From NCBI RefSeq assembly GCF_000744095.1, contig NZ_JQLI01000008.1:3038001-3102000 (forward strand): 64,000 bases of DNA. Reading direction: 5' to 3'. Below the pieces are notes generated by a model, which was given only the letters and a program-made list of their open reading frames with translations, did no database searches and was not told the DNA's origin. This DNA comes from Cupriavidus necator A5-1 (GTDB lineage Bacteria > Pseudomonadota > Gammaproteobacteria > Burkholderiales > Burkholderiaceae). Both the position numbers and the translations under genes were made by a program. How positions within the stretch are numbered: the stretch's first letter is position 1; the number at the start of each line of letters is the position of its first letter. Positions 39,070 through 46,635 of the stretch are shown one piece after another.

Positions 39070-39212
39070 TAATGAGTTCAGATTCCGGATGCCACGCTGC
39101 TTCGACTTCCCGGCCCAGGCGGTTCGCGCCACAGGCCGGTAGCGGACCTGCCGTGTCGCCGGTCCGCAAGATAGCCGCCACACCTGTTATGCAGGCATGG
39201 CGGCTTTTTTGT
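39070..39212 (+). ncRNA. Candidate small RNA upstream of phoH
   Basis: A stretch of about 140 nt runs from a good sigma-70-like promoter to a rho-independent terminator (stem GCCGCC...GGCGGC plus T run) with no convincing coding frame. That is the layout of an independent small RNA; it could equally be a terminated leader of phoH. The bcp gene ends about 70 bp before the promoter, so the terminator is too far to be just the bcp one, although it may also stop bcp transcripts. I could not match it to 6S RNA or another known family by eye. Confidence 0.4.
39173..39212 (+). terminator. Terminator between bcp and phoH
   Basis: Imperfect long hairpin: AGCCGCCACACCTG pairs with CAGGCATGGCGGCT around a short loop, followed by TTTTTT. 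It stops transcription on the plus strand before phoH. Confidence 0.8.
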
Positions 39213-39340
39213 TTGCACTCATCCCTGTCCGCGCCGGATGCCTCGCGCATGCATGCCCCGGCCATGGCCCGCGACGCCGCTGCGCGCCGCGGCCCGGACC
39301 TCATCGCCCCCTTCTTGTCCCCCTGAAAGGAAAGCCAAGC

Positions 39341-41044
39341 ATGCCGCTGCCTACCATGCCCGCCAAGCCTGCCCAATTGCTGGATCCGAGCGAATTCGCT
39401 CCGGTTACCGCGGTGCCCAAGGCCAAGTCCGCCACACAGGGCAAGAAACCTGTGCCGGCACTCGAGCGCGTGGCATTGCTGGAAACCGGCGACACCCAGG
39501 TGCCTGAAGTCCAGGCCCGCGCCGCCGGTGGCACCCGCGCCCGCAGTACCGAAACCCCGACCGCGCCCGCGCCGGCCGTCAGCGCCGCGCCGGTCAGCCT
39601 GGTCAAAGCGTCCGCCGGCCCGACCCGCCGCGCCCGCAAGTCCGAAGGGCCGAGCAAGCTGTTCGTGCTCGACACCAACGTGCTGATGCATGACCCCGCC
39701 TCGCTCTTCCGCTTCGAGGAACACGACATCTATCTGCCGATGATGACGCTCGAAGAACTGGACAACCACAAGAAGGGCATGAGCGAAGTCGCGCGCAACG
39801 CGCGCATGGTCAGCCGCACGCTCGATTCGCTGGTGGGCGGCACCGACGGCGTGCTCGACGAAGGGCTGCCGCTGGAAAAGCTCGGCAACCGCGACGCGCA
39901 GGGCAAGCTGTTCTTCCAGACGCGCCTGAACGACATCAAGCTGCCCGAGGGCCTGCCACAGGGCAAGGCCGACAACCAGATCCTGGGCGTGGTCAGCGCG
40001 CTGCAGCAGCAATATCCGGAGCGCCAGGTGGTGCTGGTGTCGAAAGACATCAACATGCGCATCAAGGCGCGCGCGCTTGGCCTGCCGGCGGAGGACTACT
40101 TCAACGACCAGGTCCTGGAAGACAAGGACCTGCTCTACGCCGGCGTGATGCAGCTGCCCGGTGACTTCTGGACCCGGCACGGCAAGGGCGTGGAAAGCTG
40201 GCAGGATCCGAAGTCCGGCGCCATGTTCTATCGCCTGACCGGGCCGCTGGTGCCGTCCTTCCTGGTCAACCAGTTCGTCTATCTTGAGCCGGTCGACGGC
40301 AGCCTGCCGCTGTACGCGCAGGTCAAGGAGATCAACGGCAAGACCGCGCTGCTGCAGACGCTGAAGGACTACACGCACCACAAGAACAATGTGTGGAGCG
40401 TGACCGCGCGCAACCGCGAGCAGAACTTCGCGCTCAACCTGCTGATGAACCCGGACATCGACTTCGTCACGCTGCTGGGCCAGGCCGGTACCGGCAAGAC
40501 CCTGCTGGCGCTGGCGGCGGGCCTGGAGCAGGTGCTCGACCAGAAGCTCTACAACGAGATCATCGTCACCCGCGCCACCGTGCCGGTGGGCGAGGACATT
40601 GGCTTCCTGCCCGGCACCGAGGAAGAGAAGATGCAGCCGTGGATGGGCGCATTCGACGACAACCTTGAAGTGCTGCAGAAGAGCGACGATAGCGCCGGCG
40701 ACTGGGGCCGCGCCGCCACGCAGGAGCTGATCCGCTCGCGCATCAAGGTCAAGAGCATGAACTTCATGCGCGGCCGCACCTTCGTCAACAAGTTCGTCAT
40801 CATCGACGAGGCGCAGAACCTCACGCCCAAGCAGATGAAGACGCTGGTGACGCGCGCCGGCCCGGGTACCAAGATCATCTGCCTGGGCAATATCGCGCAG
40901 ATCGACACGCCGTACCTGACCGAGGGTTCGTCGGGCCTGACCTACGTTGTCGACCGCTTCAAGGGCTGGAGCCACAGCGGCCATATCACGCTGGCGCGCG
41001 GCGAGCGCTCGCGCCTGGCTGACCACGCGGGCGACGTGCTCTGA
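39341..41044 (+). CDS. PIN-PhoH family ATPase/ribonuclease
   Basis: Two-domain protein (567 residues). After a low-complexity Ala/Pro/Thr-rich N-terminus (about 105 residues) comes a PIN nuclease domain (KLFVLDTNVLMHDP with the first acidic residue, MTLEELDNHKKGMSEVARNAR, VSKDINMRIKARALG). A PhoH-type helicase domain follows (TLLGQAGTGKTLLALAAGL Walker A; FVIIDEAQNLTPKQMKTLV Walker B; ERSRLADHAGDVL end). This is the YlaK-like PhoH2 arrangement, linked in other bacteria to RNA unwinding and decay. The start follows GAAAGGAAAG. Confidence 0.92.
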   Translation: MPLPTMPAKPAQLLDPSEFAPVTAVPKAKSATQGKKPVPALERVALLETGDTQVPEVQARAAGGTRARSTETPTAPAPAVSAAPVSLVKASAGPTRRARKSEGPSKLFVLDTNVLMHDPASLFRFEEHDIYLPMMTLEELDNHKKGMSEVARNARMVSRTLDSLVGGTDGVLDEGLPLEKLGNRDAQGKLFFQTRLNDIKLPEGLPQGKADNQILGVVSALQQQYPERQVVLVSKDINMRIKARALGLPAEDYFNDQVLEDKDLLYAGVMQLPGDFWTRHGKGVESWQDPKSGAMFYRLTGPLVPSFLVNQFVYLEPVDGSLPLYAQVKEINGKTALLQTLKDYTHHKNNVWSVTARNREQNFALNLLMNPDIDFVTLLGQAGTGKTLLALAAGLEQVLDQKLYNEIIVTRATVPVGEDIGFLPGTEEEKMQPWMGAFDDNLEVLQKSDDSAGDWGRAATQELIRSRIKVKSMNFMRGRTFVNKFVIIDEAQNLTPKQMKTLVTRAGPGTKIICLGNIAQIDTPYLTEGSSGLTYVVDRFKGWSHSGHITLARGERSRLADHAGDVL

Positions 41045-41185
41045 CGCTGGCAGCATCCGGCGTGCCTTGCCTTCGGGCCGGGCGCGCCGGTCCGCTGTCG
41101 TCAACGGCAAGCACATTGCGGCTATCATGTCCGCATGTTTGCGCGCTGTTCCGCGTGTAGTCCCGCACCCCCACTGGAGGCGTCG

Positions 41186-41671
41186 ATGAACCAACAGCAT
41201 CTGCCAGGCAGGCATGCGCCTGCCGACCAGCGTCGCGCTGGTGCTGCCGCCGCGCGCAGCCGGCTTCGGCAGCGCTTCACCTGGGCCCTGCTGGCCGCGG
41301 CCGGCATGGCTGTGGCCATCGGCTCGCGCCCGGCGCGCGCCGCGCCCGAGGACATGGTGATCCGCACCATGGGTCCGGTCAGCTACGTCTGCGGCGGCGT
41401 TGCCGAAGACGAACGCCAGGCGCTGGCGGCCAAGGAGAAAGACTTCAATATCGGCATCGTGTTCACCCAGGGCACTGCCGGCGAATACCTGTCCGACGTC
41501 GCGGTCAAGCTGGTGCGCGACGAACAGGAAGTTGCCAGCTTTCGCGCCGAGGGCCCGCGTTGCCTGATACGTGCGCCAGAAGGCAGCTACAATATCGAGG
41601 CCAGTTACAAGGGCCAGGCCAAGTCCATCAAGGTCAGCACCGGTACGCGCAACGCCCAGCTACGCTGGTAG
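41186..41671 (+). CDS. Exported hypothetical protein, carboxypeptidase-regulatory-like fold
   Basis: Small secreted protein (161 residues) of unknown role. An Arg-rich N-terminus is followed by a signal segment FTWALLAAAGMAVAIG and a possible cut near ARAAPED. The mature part looks like a small beta-sandwich: YVCGGVAEDERQAL, VKLVRDEQEVASFRAEGPRC and EGSYNIEASYKGQAKSIKV, the last like carboxypeptidase-regulatory-type repeats that extend surface proteins. Two Cys residues could form a disulfide. It starts after TGGAGG and precedes the NlpC/P60 lipoprotein by 48 bp, so both may be one transcript with an envelope role. Confidence 0.75.
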   Translation: MNQQHLPGRHAPADQRRAGAAAARSRLRQRFTWALLAAAGMAVAIGSRPARAAPEDMVIRTMGPVSYVCGGVAEDERQALAAKEKDFNIGIVFTQGTAGEYLSDVAVKLVRDEQEVASFRAEGPRCLIRAPEGSYNIEASYKGQAKSIKVSTGTRNAQLRW

Positions 41672-41719
41672 CGGCAAGCCTCTCCGGTGCGCCGGCAGGC
41701 CGGCGACCGGAGCCACAGG

Positions 41720-42421
41720 ATGCCATTGCGCCGTACCCGTCTTTTCTCCGACTCCTTGCGTCGACAGGGCCTGTTCGCCAGCGCCCGCCTGCCGCTGCTT
41801 TGCGCCACCGCACTGCTGCTCGCAGCCTGCGCCAGTTCCCCGCCTTCGCGCCATGCCGGCCTGCCCCGTACGCCGGGCAAGCCCATGGTCGATCCCAGCG
41901 CCGGGCTGGAAGAGATCTCGATCCAGGCAATGTCGCTGGTCGGCACGCCCTATCGCTACGGCGGCAACACGCCCGATGCCGGTTTCGACTGCAGTGGGCT
42001 GGTGCGCTACGTGGTCTCGCGCGCGGCCAACTTGAACCTGCCGCGAACTACCGAGGCAATGGGCACGCGCGGCAGCGCGCTGGACCGCAGCGAAGTGGCC
42101 TCCGGCGACCTGGTGTTCTTCAACACCACCGGCCGAGCCAATTCGCACGTGGGCATCTACGTCGGGCAGAACCGCTTCGTCCATGCGCCCTCGTCCGGTG
42201 GCACGGTGCGGCTGGAGGACATGGGCAAGCCTTACTGGGCGTCGCGCTACAACGGCGCGCGCCGCGTGGTGGCGGAGATCATCCAGCCGCCCGAACCCGC
42301 TTCACCGCCGGTGCCGGCACCATCGGTAATGCCGGTCGCGCCGCCGCTTCCCATACCTGCCCCCGCGCCCGCGCCATTGCCGGACGACGACGATCCCATC
42401 GCCGCCTTCGCCAACCAATGA
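41720..42421 (+). CDS. NlpC/P60 lipoprotein, peptidoglycan hydrolase
   Basis: Cell-wall endopeptidase (233 residues). The N-terminus has a lipobox LLLAAC with Cys 37 as the lipidated residue. The NlpC/P60 fold follows: catalytic Cys 91 in GFDCSGLV, His 143 in NSHVGIY, and a third polar residue His 155 (FVHAPSSG). The YRYGGNTP motif before the Cys is typical. A Pro/Ala-rich tail (about 50 residues) ends in DDDDPIAAFANQ. Close relatives are Spr/MepS-like DL-endopeptidases. The coding end lies 16 bp before the split terminator in which the mobile element sits. Confidence 0.92.
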   Translation: MPLRRTRLFSDSLRRQGLFASARLPLLCATALLLAACASSPPSRHAGLPRTPGKPMVDPSAGLEEISIQAMSLVGTPYRYGGNTPDAGFDCSGLVRYVVSRAANLNLPRTTEAMGTRGSALDRSEVASGDLVFFNTTGRANSHVGIYVGQNRFVHAPSSGGTVRLEDMGKPYWASRYNGARRVVAEIIQPPEPASPPVPAPSVMPVAPPLPIPAPAPAPLPDDDDPIAAFANQ

Positions 42422-42436
42422 AGCCAACCCCCAAAC

Positions 42437-42448
42437 AAAAAGCCAGGC
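42437..42448. terminator. Left arm of a bidirectional terminator split by the element
   Basis: AAAAAGCCAGGC here and GCCTGGCTTTTT at 45582-45593 are perfect inverted halves. Joined through the 4-base ATCT they would make a short bidirectional terminator between the convergent NlpC/P60 and pit genes. The mobile element has separated the two arms by 3.1 kb. Confidence 0.8.
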
Positions 42449-42453
42449 ATCTG

Positions 42454-42479
42454 TCCAAGGGGGTCGCTTAAAGTGTTGA
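42454..42479 (+). repeat. Left terminal inverted repeat
   Basis: 26 bp; the inner 18 bases (from GGTCGC to GTTGA) are identical to the right repeat in inverted form, and 22 of 26 match overall. The repeat ends in TTGAC, so it also contributes a -35 hexamer to the promoter of the nuclease gene. Confidence 0.85.
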
Positions 42480-42506
42480 CGGGGGTAACGAGAAAAGCAT
42501 AGAGTG

Positions 42507-42522
42507 CTGTATATCCATACAG
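42507..42522 (+). promoter_or_regulatory. LexA (SOS) box of the nuclease gene
   Basis: CTGTATATCCATACAG, i.e. CTGT-N8-ACAG, the canonical SOS-box form. It sits 16 bp before the TTG start and just after a TTGACG / TAGAGT promoter-like pair. An identical 16-mer precedes the damaged small gene near 59.77 kb, and two related boxes precede lexA itself. Confidence 0.85.
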
Positions 42523-42538
42523 TGCTCTAGGTAGGCCT

Positions 42539-44302
42539 TTGCTCCACACCTTTGAAGCCCGCCTCAATCTGACCCCCGAGTTAGCCGCCTTGTTGGCGGC
42601 TAACTCGGAACGCTGGTCGTGGGGCGCGCGTAAGGCTTGGAGTCTTCTGTATCGACAAAACCTCACTCGAACGACCGCCTACGCCACCTTAACGAGGGAA
42701 GGCTTTACCTCGCATCAAGTCGATTCCATGCTGACGCAAGCTGAAATGCGCCATGCAGGCTTGGTCGAACTCAAAAAGTACGAACGAGGTCAGCTTGAGC
42801 TGGCCATTCAGCGACGCGAATGCGCACTAGCCGACAAAGGCAAGAAAATTCAGGCCCTGTCAAAACGGCAAGCCAAGCTACGCGCTCAACGCGATAAAGT
42901 AGCACCGAAGCCGGGGAAAGCCCGTTCAAACCGCTACCTTACGACGCTAGCCCGCCTACGGGAAGTCGATACCGAACTCGAATTTTGCCGCAACTGGGTC
43001 GCACAAAAAGAACGCGTTCTTACTGCCAAGCGCGGCAAGCTGTCCGCGCTGCTTAAAGCTATTGATGAAGGCCGCTACAGTCTCTGTTTTGGCTCGAAGA
43101 AGCTGCTTCAGCAGCGGCCCGGCGAACACAACACCGAGACCACTCCATTCGCCTCTGTCGAGGATTGGCACGAGGCCTGGGACACAGCCCGAAACGGTCA
43201 GGTCTGGTCGATAGGACATACGGCTAAGCCCAGCGGCAATAGCAATCAGCGCTGCGCGGGCCGCGCCCCGATGCGAGGCAAAGTCGACCCCGTCAATCAC
43301 AATGAATCGGCATTTCATGCGAAGGGGCATCACCTTTTGCGGCCCTCCGCTGCGAGGAATGCCCAAAGCGTCCGTCAACGCTCGCTTGCAGATACCAAAT
43401 GCGCTCGCCGGCCGGTGATAGCCTTTGCAAGAGCCGCATTGTGACAGGCCGCTTTCCAAACGCGTCACGTTCCCACCGGTTTCAACCCAGAGACCGCTCG
43501 CACTAGAGAGGCTGGTGTCCTTGGACTGGATTTGAATGCCCGGGGCGTTGCCTGGGCTGTGGTGAAGCCCGATGGGAACCGGTTGCGGGAGGGTCATCCG
43601 CAGAGCGGCTTTCTCGGCTGGGACCTAAAAGGCCTTTCCGACGCTGTACGCAAGCAAGTCATCGGAACAACCGTTGCAGAGCTTGCCCGCCTGGGCAAGC
43701 GCCTAGGCCTCGCAGTGGCCATCGAGAACCTGGATTTCGCGACGAAGAAGGCCGGCTTGCGCGCCGGCGGCGTCAACAAGCGATACAACGAGATGCTGAG
43801 CTCGTTTGCAAGCTCACAGTTCGCAGAGCTGATGACCCGTGCCTGTGAAAAAGCTCATGTTCGGCTCTATTTGGTGAACCCTTCGTACAGTTCGGTCGGA
43901 GGCTTCACCAAATATGGCCGTCCCAATCGAATCGGCGCGGATGAGTCCGCCGCTCTTTGGTTGGGCCGGCAAGCTTTGTACGGTATCCCCTGGAAGACAG
44001 TGGGTGCCCAGTGCTTCGTCAAGAGGCACAACGAGCGACTCGTCTTTTCGCACCTGCCAGCCACCCCGAAGCAGAGCAAGACGGCCCTGGCAGGGGCTCA
44101 ATGGAGAGATGTCGCTCGGGCTCTAGGCAAGAACCGGAAGCGATGGGGTGAAAACCTCCGCAATTGGTTCCTCTGCCAGGTCGAAACCCTTCCCCGCAGA
44201 CCGTCTGCGAGCCTGGTGTGGCGTCATTGCCAACGGGATAGAAGTGTGGTTTTCAGCTCGAGACCTCTAGTGTCCTGCGTCAGAAGTTCCTTGCATTATT
44301 AA
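42539..44302 (+). pseudogene. TnpB/Cas12-like RuvC nuclease, interrupted
   Basis: The N-terminal third reads as one frame from a TTG: LHTFEARLNLTPELAALL, then a helical, coiled-coil-rich stretch to about residue 180, then FGSKKLLQQ. The C-terminal part reads in the same frame and has three RuvC motifs: GLDLNARGVAWAVV (first Asp), LAVAIENLDFATKKAG (Glu) and RIGADESAAL (last Asp). No CxxC zinc ribbon is visible between motifs II and III, unlike classic TnpB. Between about 43.25 and 43.50 kb the frame is lost: an in-frame TGA lies at 43442 and the sequence does not look coding on the plus strand. The last codons come from the IS630 end inserted in the 3' part. It is therefore broken, though the RuvC half could be made separately. 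Confidence 0.75.
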
Positions 44303-45432
44303 CACCACGTAGTAGTCTGCGTTGAAGGCACGCAAACGGCGAGACGGTGATGAGAGGAAGACCAAAGGCGGAACTTGTGTTGAGTGAGGTCGAACGTGAG
44401 CAGCTCAAGGCGCTGACGATGCGGCGCAAGACCGCACAGGCTTTGGCCTTACGAGCGCGCATTGTGCTGGCTAGCGCTGAAGGCCTGGACAACAAGACCG
44501 TCGCGGCAAAGCAGCGTGTCACTCAGCAAACCGTATCGAAATGGCGTGCGCGCTTCGTGGCGCATCGGCTCGATGGACTGCTCGATGCGCCGCGACCAGG
44601 GGCACCGAGGACCATCGGTGATGCACAGGTGGATGCGATTATTGCCAAGACGCTCGAATCCGTGCCAGCCGCCGCCACCCACTGGAGCACGCGCAGTATG
44701 GCTCGCGCGGCGAATCTATCGCCGTCGACCGTGACGCGTATCTGGCGTGCCTTTGGACTGCAGCCTCATCGACAGGAGACCTTCAAGCTCTCCACCGACC
44801 CATTGTTCGTGGAGAAGGTGCGCGATATCGTGGGGTTGTACCTCGACCCACCGCTCAAGGCCATGGTGTTGTGCGTTGACGAGAAGAGCCAGATTCAAGC
44901 ACTGGACCGCACGCAACCCATGCTGCCGCTGGCGCCAGGCATCCCCGAGCGACGCACGCACGACTATATGCGCCATGGCACGACAACGTTGTTCGCCGCG
45001 CTGGACATCGCCACAGGAAAAGTTATCGGTGAATTGCATCGCAGACATCGCAGCAGTGAGTTCCTGCAGTTTCTACGCACGATCGAAGCCAACGTGCCAC
45101 CCAAGCTTGATGTGCATCTCGTCATGGACAACTACGGCACGCACAAGACGCCGTCGATCAAGGCTTGGTTCGCTCGCCATCCGCGCTTCCATGTTCATTT
45201 CACACCGACCTCCGCCTCATGGATCAATCAGGTGGAACGCTGGTTTGCAACCATCACCGAACAATACATCCGCCGCGGCACGCATCGCTCAACCCGACAA
45301 CTTGAGCAAGCCATCCATCAATACCTTGACCTGAACAACGCCAACCCCACGCCTTTCGCGTGGACGAAGTCCGCCGATGACATCCTCGCCAGCATCAGGC
45401 GATTTTGTCTACGAATTTCTGACGCAGGACAC
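44270..45432 (+). mobile_element. IS630-family insertion sequence
   Basis: Complete 1163-bp element. The ends share the inverted sequence GTGTCCTGCGTCAGAA, one base mismatched just inside, and both flanks carry the dinucleotide TA that IS630 elements duplicate. Removing it restores CTC-TA-GGACC. It is inserted into the 3' end of the nuclease gene of the larger element, so it arrived second. Confidence 0.92.
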
Positions 45433-45435
45433 TAG
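44350..45435 (+). CDS. IS630-family transposase
   Basis: Intact DDE transposase of 361 residues. The N-terminal helix-turn-helix region includes [22 protein letters not shown] and a second DNA-binding part [20 protein letters not shown]. The catalytic core has the acidic residues in [28 protein letters not shown] and [15 protein letters not shown]. The start ATG is preceded by an in-frame GTG. The stop TAG is completed outside the element: T and A belong to the duplicated target and G to the flank. No frameshift is seen, so it may be active. Confidence 0.94.
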   Translation: MRGRPKAELVLSEVEREQLKALTMRRKTAQALALRARIVLASAEGLDNKTVAAKQRVTQQTVSKWRARFVAHRLDGLLDAPRPGAPRTIGDAQVDAIIAKTLESVPAAATHWSTRSMARAANLSPSTVTRIWRAFGLQPHRQETFKLSTDPLFVEKVRDIVGLYLDPPLKAMVLCVDEKSQIQALDRTQPMLPLAPGIPERRTHDYMRHGTTTLFAALDIATGKVIGELHRRHRSSEFLQFLRTIEANVPPKLDVHLVMDNYGTHKTPSIKAWFARHPRFHVHFTPTSASWINQVERWFATITEQYIRRGTHRSTRQLEQAIHQYLDLNNANPTPFAWTKSADDILASIRRFCLRISDAGH

Positions 45436-45506
45436 GACCTCGAGCGGCGCAGTGAAAACTGCGTTTTGTCGCCGTGTTCTCTTGTGGAAGAAATTTTGCC
45501 TAAGAG

Positions 45507-45540
45507 AATGGCCATCTCTGCTAGTCCAGAGATGGCCATT
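45507..45540 (+). other. Perfect 14-bp hairpin near the right end of the element
   Basis: AATGGCCATCTCTG and its exact complement flank a six-base loop, just inside the right terminal repeat. It may be a transcription terminator, a structural end needed for mobility, or the remnant of a guide-RNA scaffold, since TnpB guide RNAs are made from the right end of their elements. The IS630 insertion now separates it from the nuclease gene. Confidence 0.6.
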
Positions 45541-45550
45541 GAGAATTACA

Positions 45551-45576
45551 TCAACACTTTAAGCGACCGCCTAGGG
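45551..45576 (-). repeat. Right terminal inverted repeat
   Basis: Inverted partner of the left 26-bp repeat (22 of 26 identical). Directly outside lies CATCTG, the presumed target-site duplication, then the right arm of the split terminator. Confidence 0.85.
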
Positions 45577-45614
45577 CATCTGCCTGGCTTTTTGTTGTGC
45601 TGGCCGATCCCGCG

Positions 45615-46622
45615 TTACAGGATATGCCGGCCGATCCACCATGCAATCGCAGCCATGAAGGCCGACGCCGGAATCGTCAGCACCCAGGCCCAGACGATAT
45701 TGCCGGCCACGCCCCAGCGAACCGCCGACATCTTCTGCGCCGAACCGACGCCGACGATGGCGCCCGTGATCGTATGCGTGGTCGACACCGGCACGCCCAG
45801 CGCCGAGGCGAAGAACAGCGTCAGCGCCCCACCCGTCTCGGCGCAGAAACCGCCGACCGGCTTGAGCTTGGTGATCTTCTGTCCCATGGTGCGCACGATG
45901 CGCCAGCCACCGAACAGCGTGCCCATGCCGATGGCCACGTAGCAGCTCACGATCACCCACACCGGCGGCTCACCGCCGGACGCAACGTGGCCGCTGGCGA
46001 TGAGCAGCATCCAGATAATGCCGATGGTCTTCTGCGCGTCATTGCCGCCGTGCCCCAGGCTGTACAGCGACGCCGACGCCAGCTGCAGCCGGCGGAACCA
46101 GCGGTCCACGCGCGAGGGCGGCGTGCGGAAGAAAGTCCAGCCCACCATCACCATCATCAGCGAACCCAGCAGGAAGCCCAGGAACGGCGAGATCAGGATA
46201 AAGGCCACGATCTTCAGCAGGCCGCTCCCCACTAGTGCGCCGGTGCCGGCCTTGGCCACCGCCGCGCCCACCAACCCGCCGATCAGCGCGTGCGACGACG
46301 ACGACGGGATGCCGTAGTACCAGGTGATGACGTTCCACGCGATCGCCCCCACCAGGGCGCCGAAGATCACGTAATGGTCGACGATGCCGACGTCGATGGT
46401 GCCGGTGCCCACCGTGGCGGCCACCTTCAGGTGAAAGATAAAGATTGCGACAACGTTGCACATCGCCGCCATCGCCACTGCATGGTGCGGCTTGAGCACG
46501 CCCGTGGACACCACCGTGGCAATCGAGTTGGCCGCGTCGTGGAAGCCGTTCATAAAGTCGAACAGCAGCGCGAGCGCCACCAGCAGGGCGATCACCCACA
46601 GGCTCATTTGAATGGTCTGCAT
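45615..46622 (-). CDS. pit: Inorganic phosphate transporter PiT
   Basis: Low-affinity phosphate/metal symporter (335 residues) with about ten hydrophobic segments. Family signatures are FDFMNGFHDAANSIATVVSTG at the N-terminus and GGNDAQKTIGIIW plus GVPVSTTHTITGAIVGVGS at the C-terminus. It follows the DUF47 gene after 13 bp, the usual pit-accessory pair. Its stop lies 22 bp from the split terminator. Confidence 0.96.
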   Translation of the reverse strand: MQTIQMSLWVIALLVALALLFDFMNGFHDAANSIATVVSTGVLKPHHAVAMAAMCNVVAIFIFHLKVAATVGTGTIDVGIVDHYVIFGALVGAIAWNVITWYYGIPSSSSHALIGGLVGAAVAKAGTGALVGSGLLKIVAFILISPFLGFLLGSLMMVMVGWTFFRTPPSRVDRWFRRLQLASASLYSLGHGGNDAQKTIGIIWMLLIASGHVASGGEPPVWVIVSCYVAIGMGTLFGGWRIVRTMGQKITKLKPVGGFCAETGGALTLFFASALGVPVSTTHTITGAIVGVGSAQKMSAVRWGVAGNIVWAWVLTIPASAFMAAIAWWIGRHIL

Positions 46623-46635
46623 GCCGATTGCCGCC

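Larger units (their letters stand above)
42454..45576 (+). mobile_element. TIR-bounded element carrying a TnpB-like nuclease, with nested IS630
   Basis: Element of about 3.1 kb bounded by imperfect 26-bp inverted repeats. The flanks carry the same CATCTG (6 bp, up to 8 counting ambiguous end bases), consistent with a target-site duplication. Without the nested IS630 copy it is about 1.96 kb and has a single gene, the TnpB-like nuclease; there is no transposase of its own, so it looks non-autonomous. Terminal inverted repeats with a 6-8 bp duplication do not fit IS200/IS605 or IS607, the usual homes of tnpB, which lack both features. A DDE-type transposase in trans is the likeliest mover; this is inference. 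Confidence 0.8.

Noticed and set aside
39070-39212. 6S RNA (ssrS)
   Set aside because: The long single hairpin with a central bubble and the conserved ends expected for 6S RNA could not be recognised; kept only as an unnamed candidate.
42956-43597. A separate minus-strand gene inside the nuclease gene
   Set aside because: The outer parts of this 213-codon frame are antisense to clear nuclease coding sequence. Only the middle looks protein-like, so it is reported as a rearrangement question, not as a gene.
42454-45576. Assignment of the element to IS200/IS605 or IS607
   Set aside because: Those families have no terminal inverted repeats or target duplications and carry Y1 or serine transposases; none of this fits.
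44270-45576. IS630 as the source of the 26-bp terminal repeats
   Set aside because: IS630 has its own ends (GTGTCCTGCG) and TA duplications inside the larger element; the 26-bp repeats lie outside and have a different sequence.
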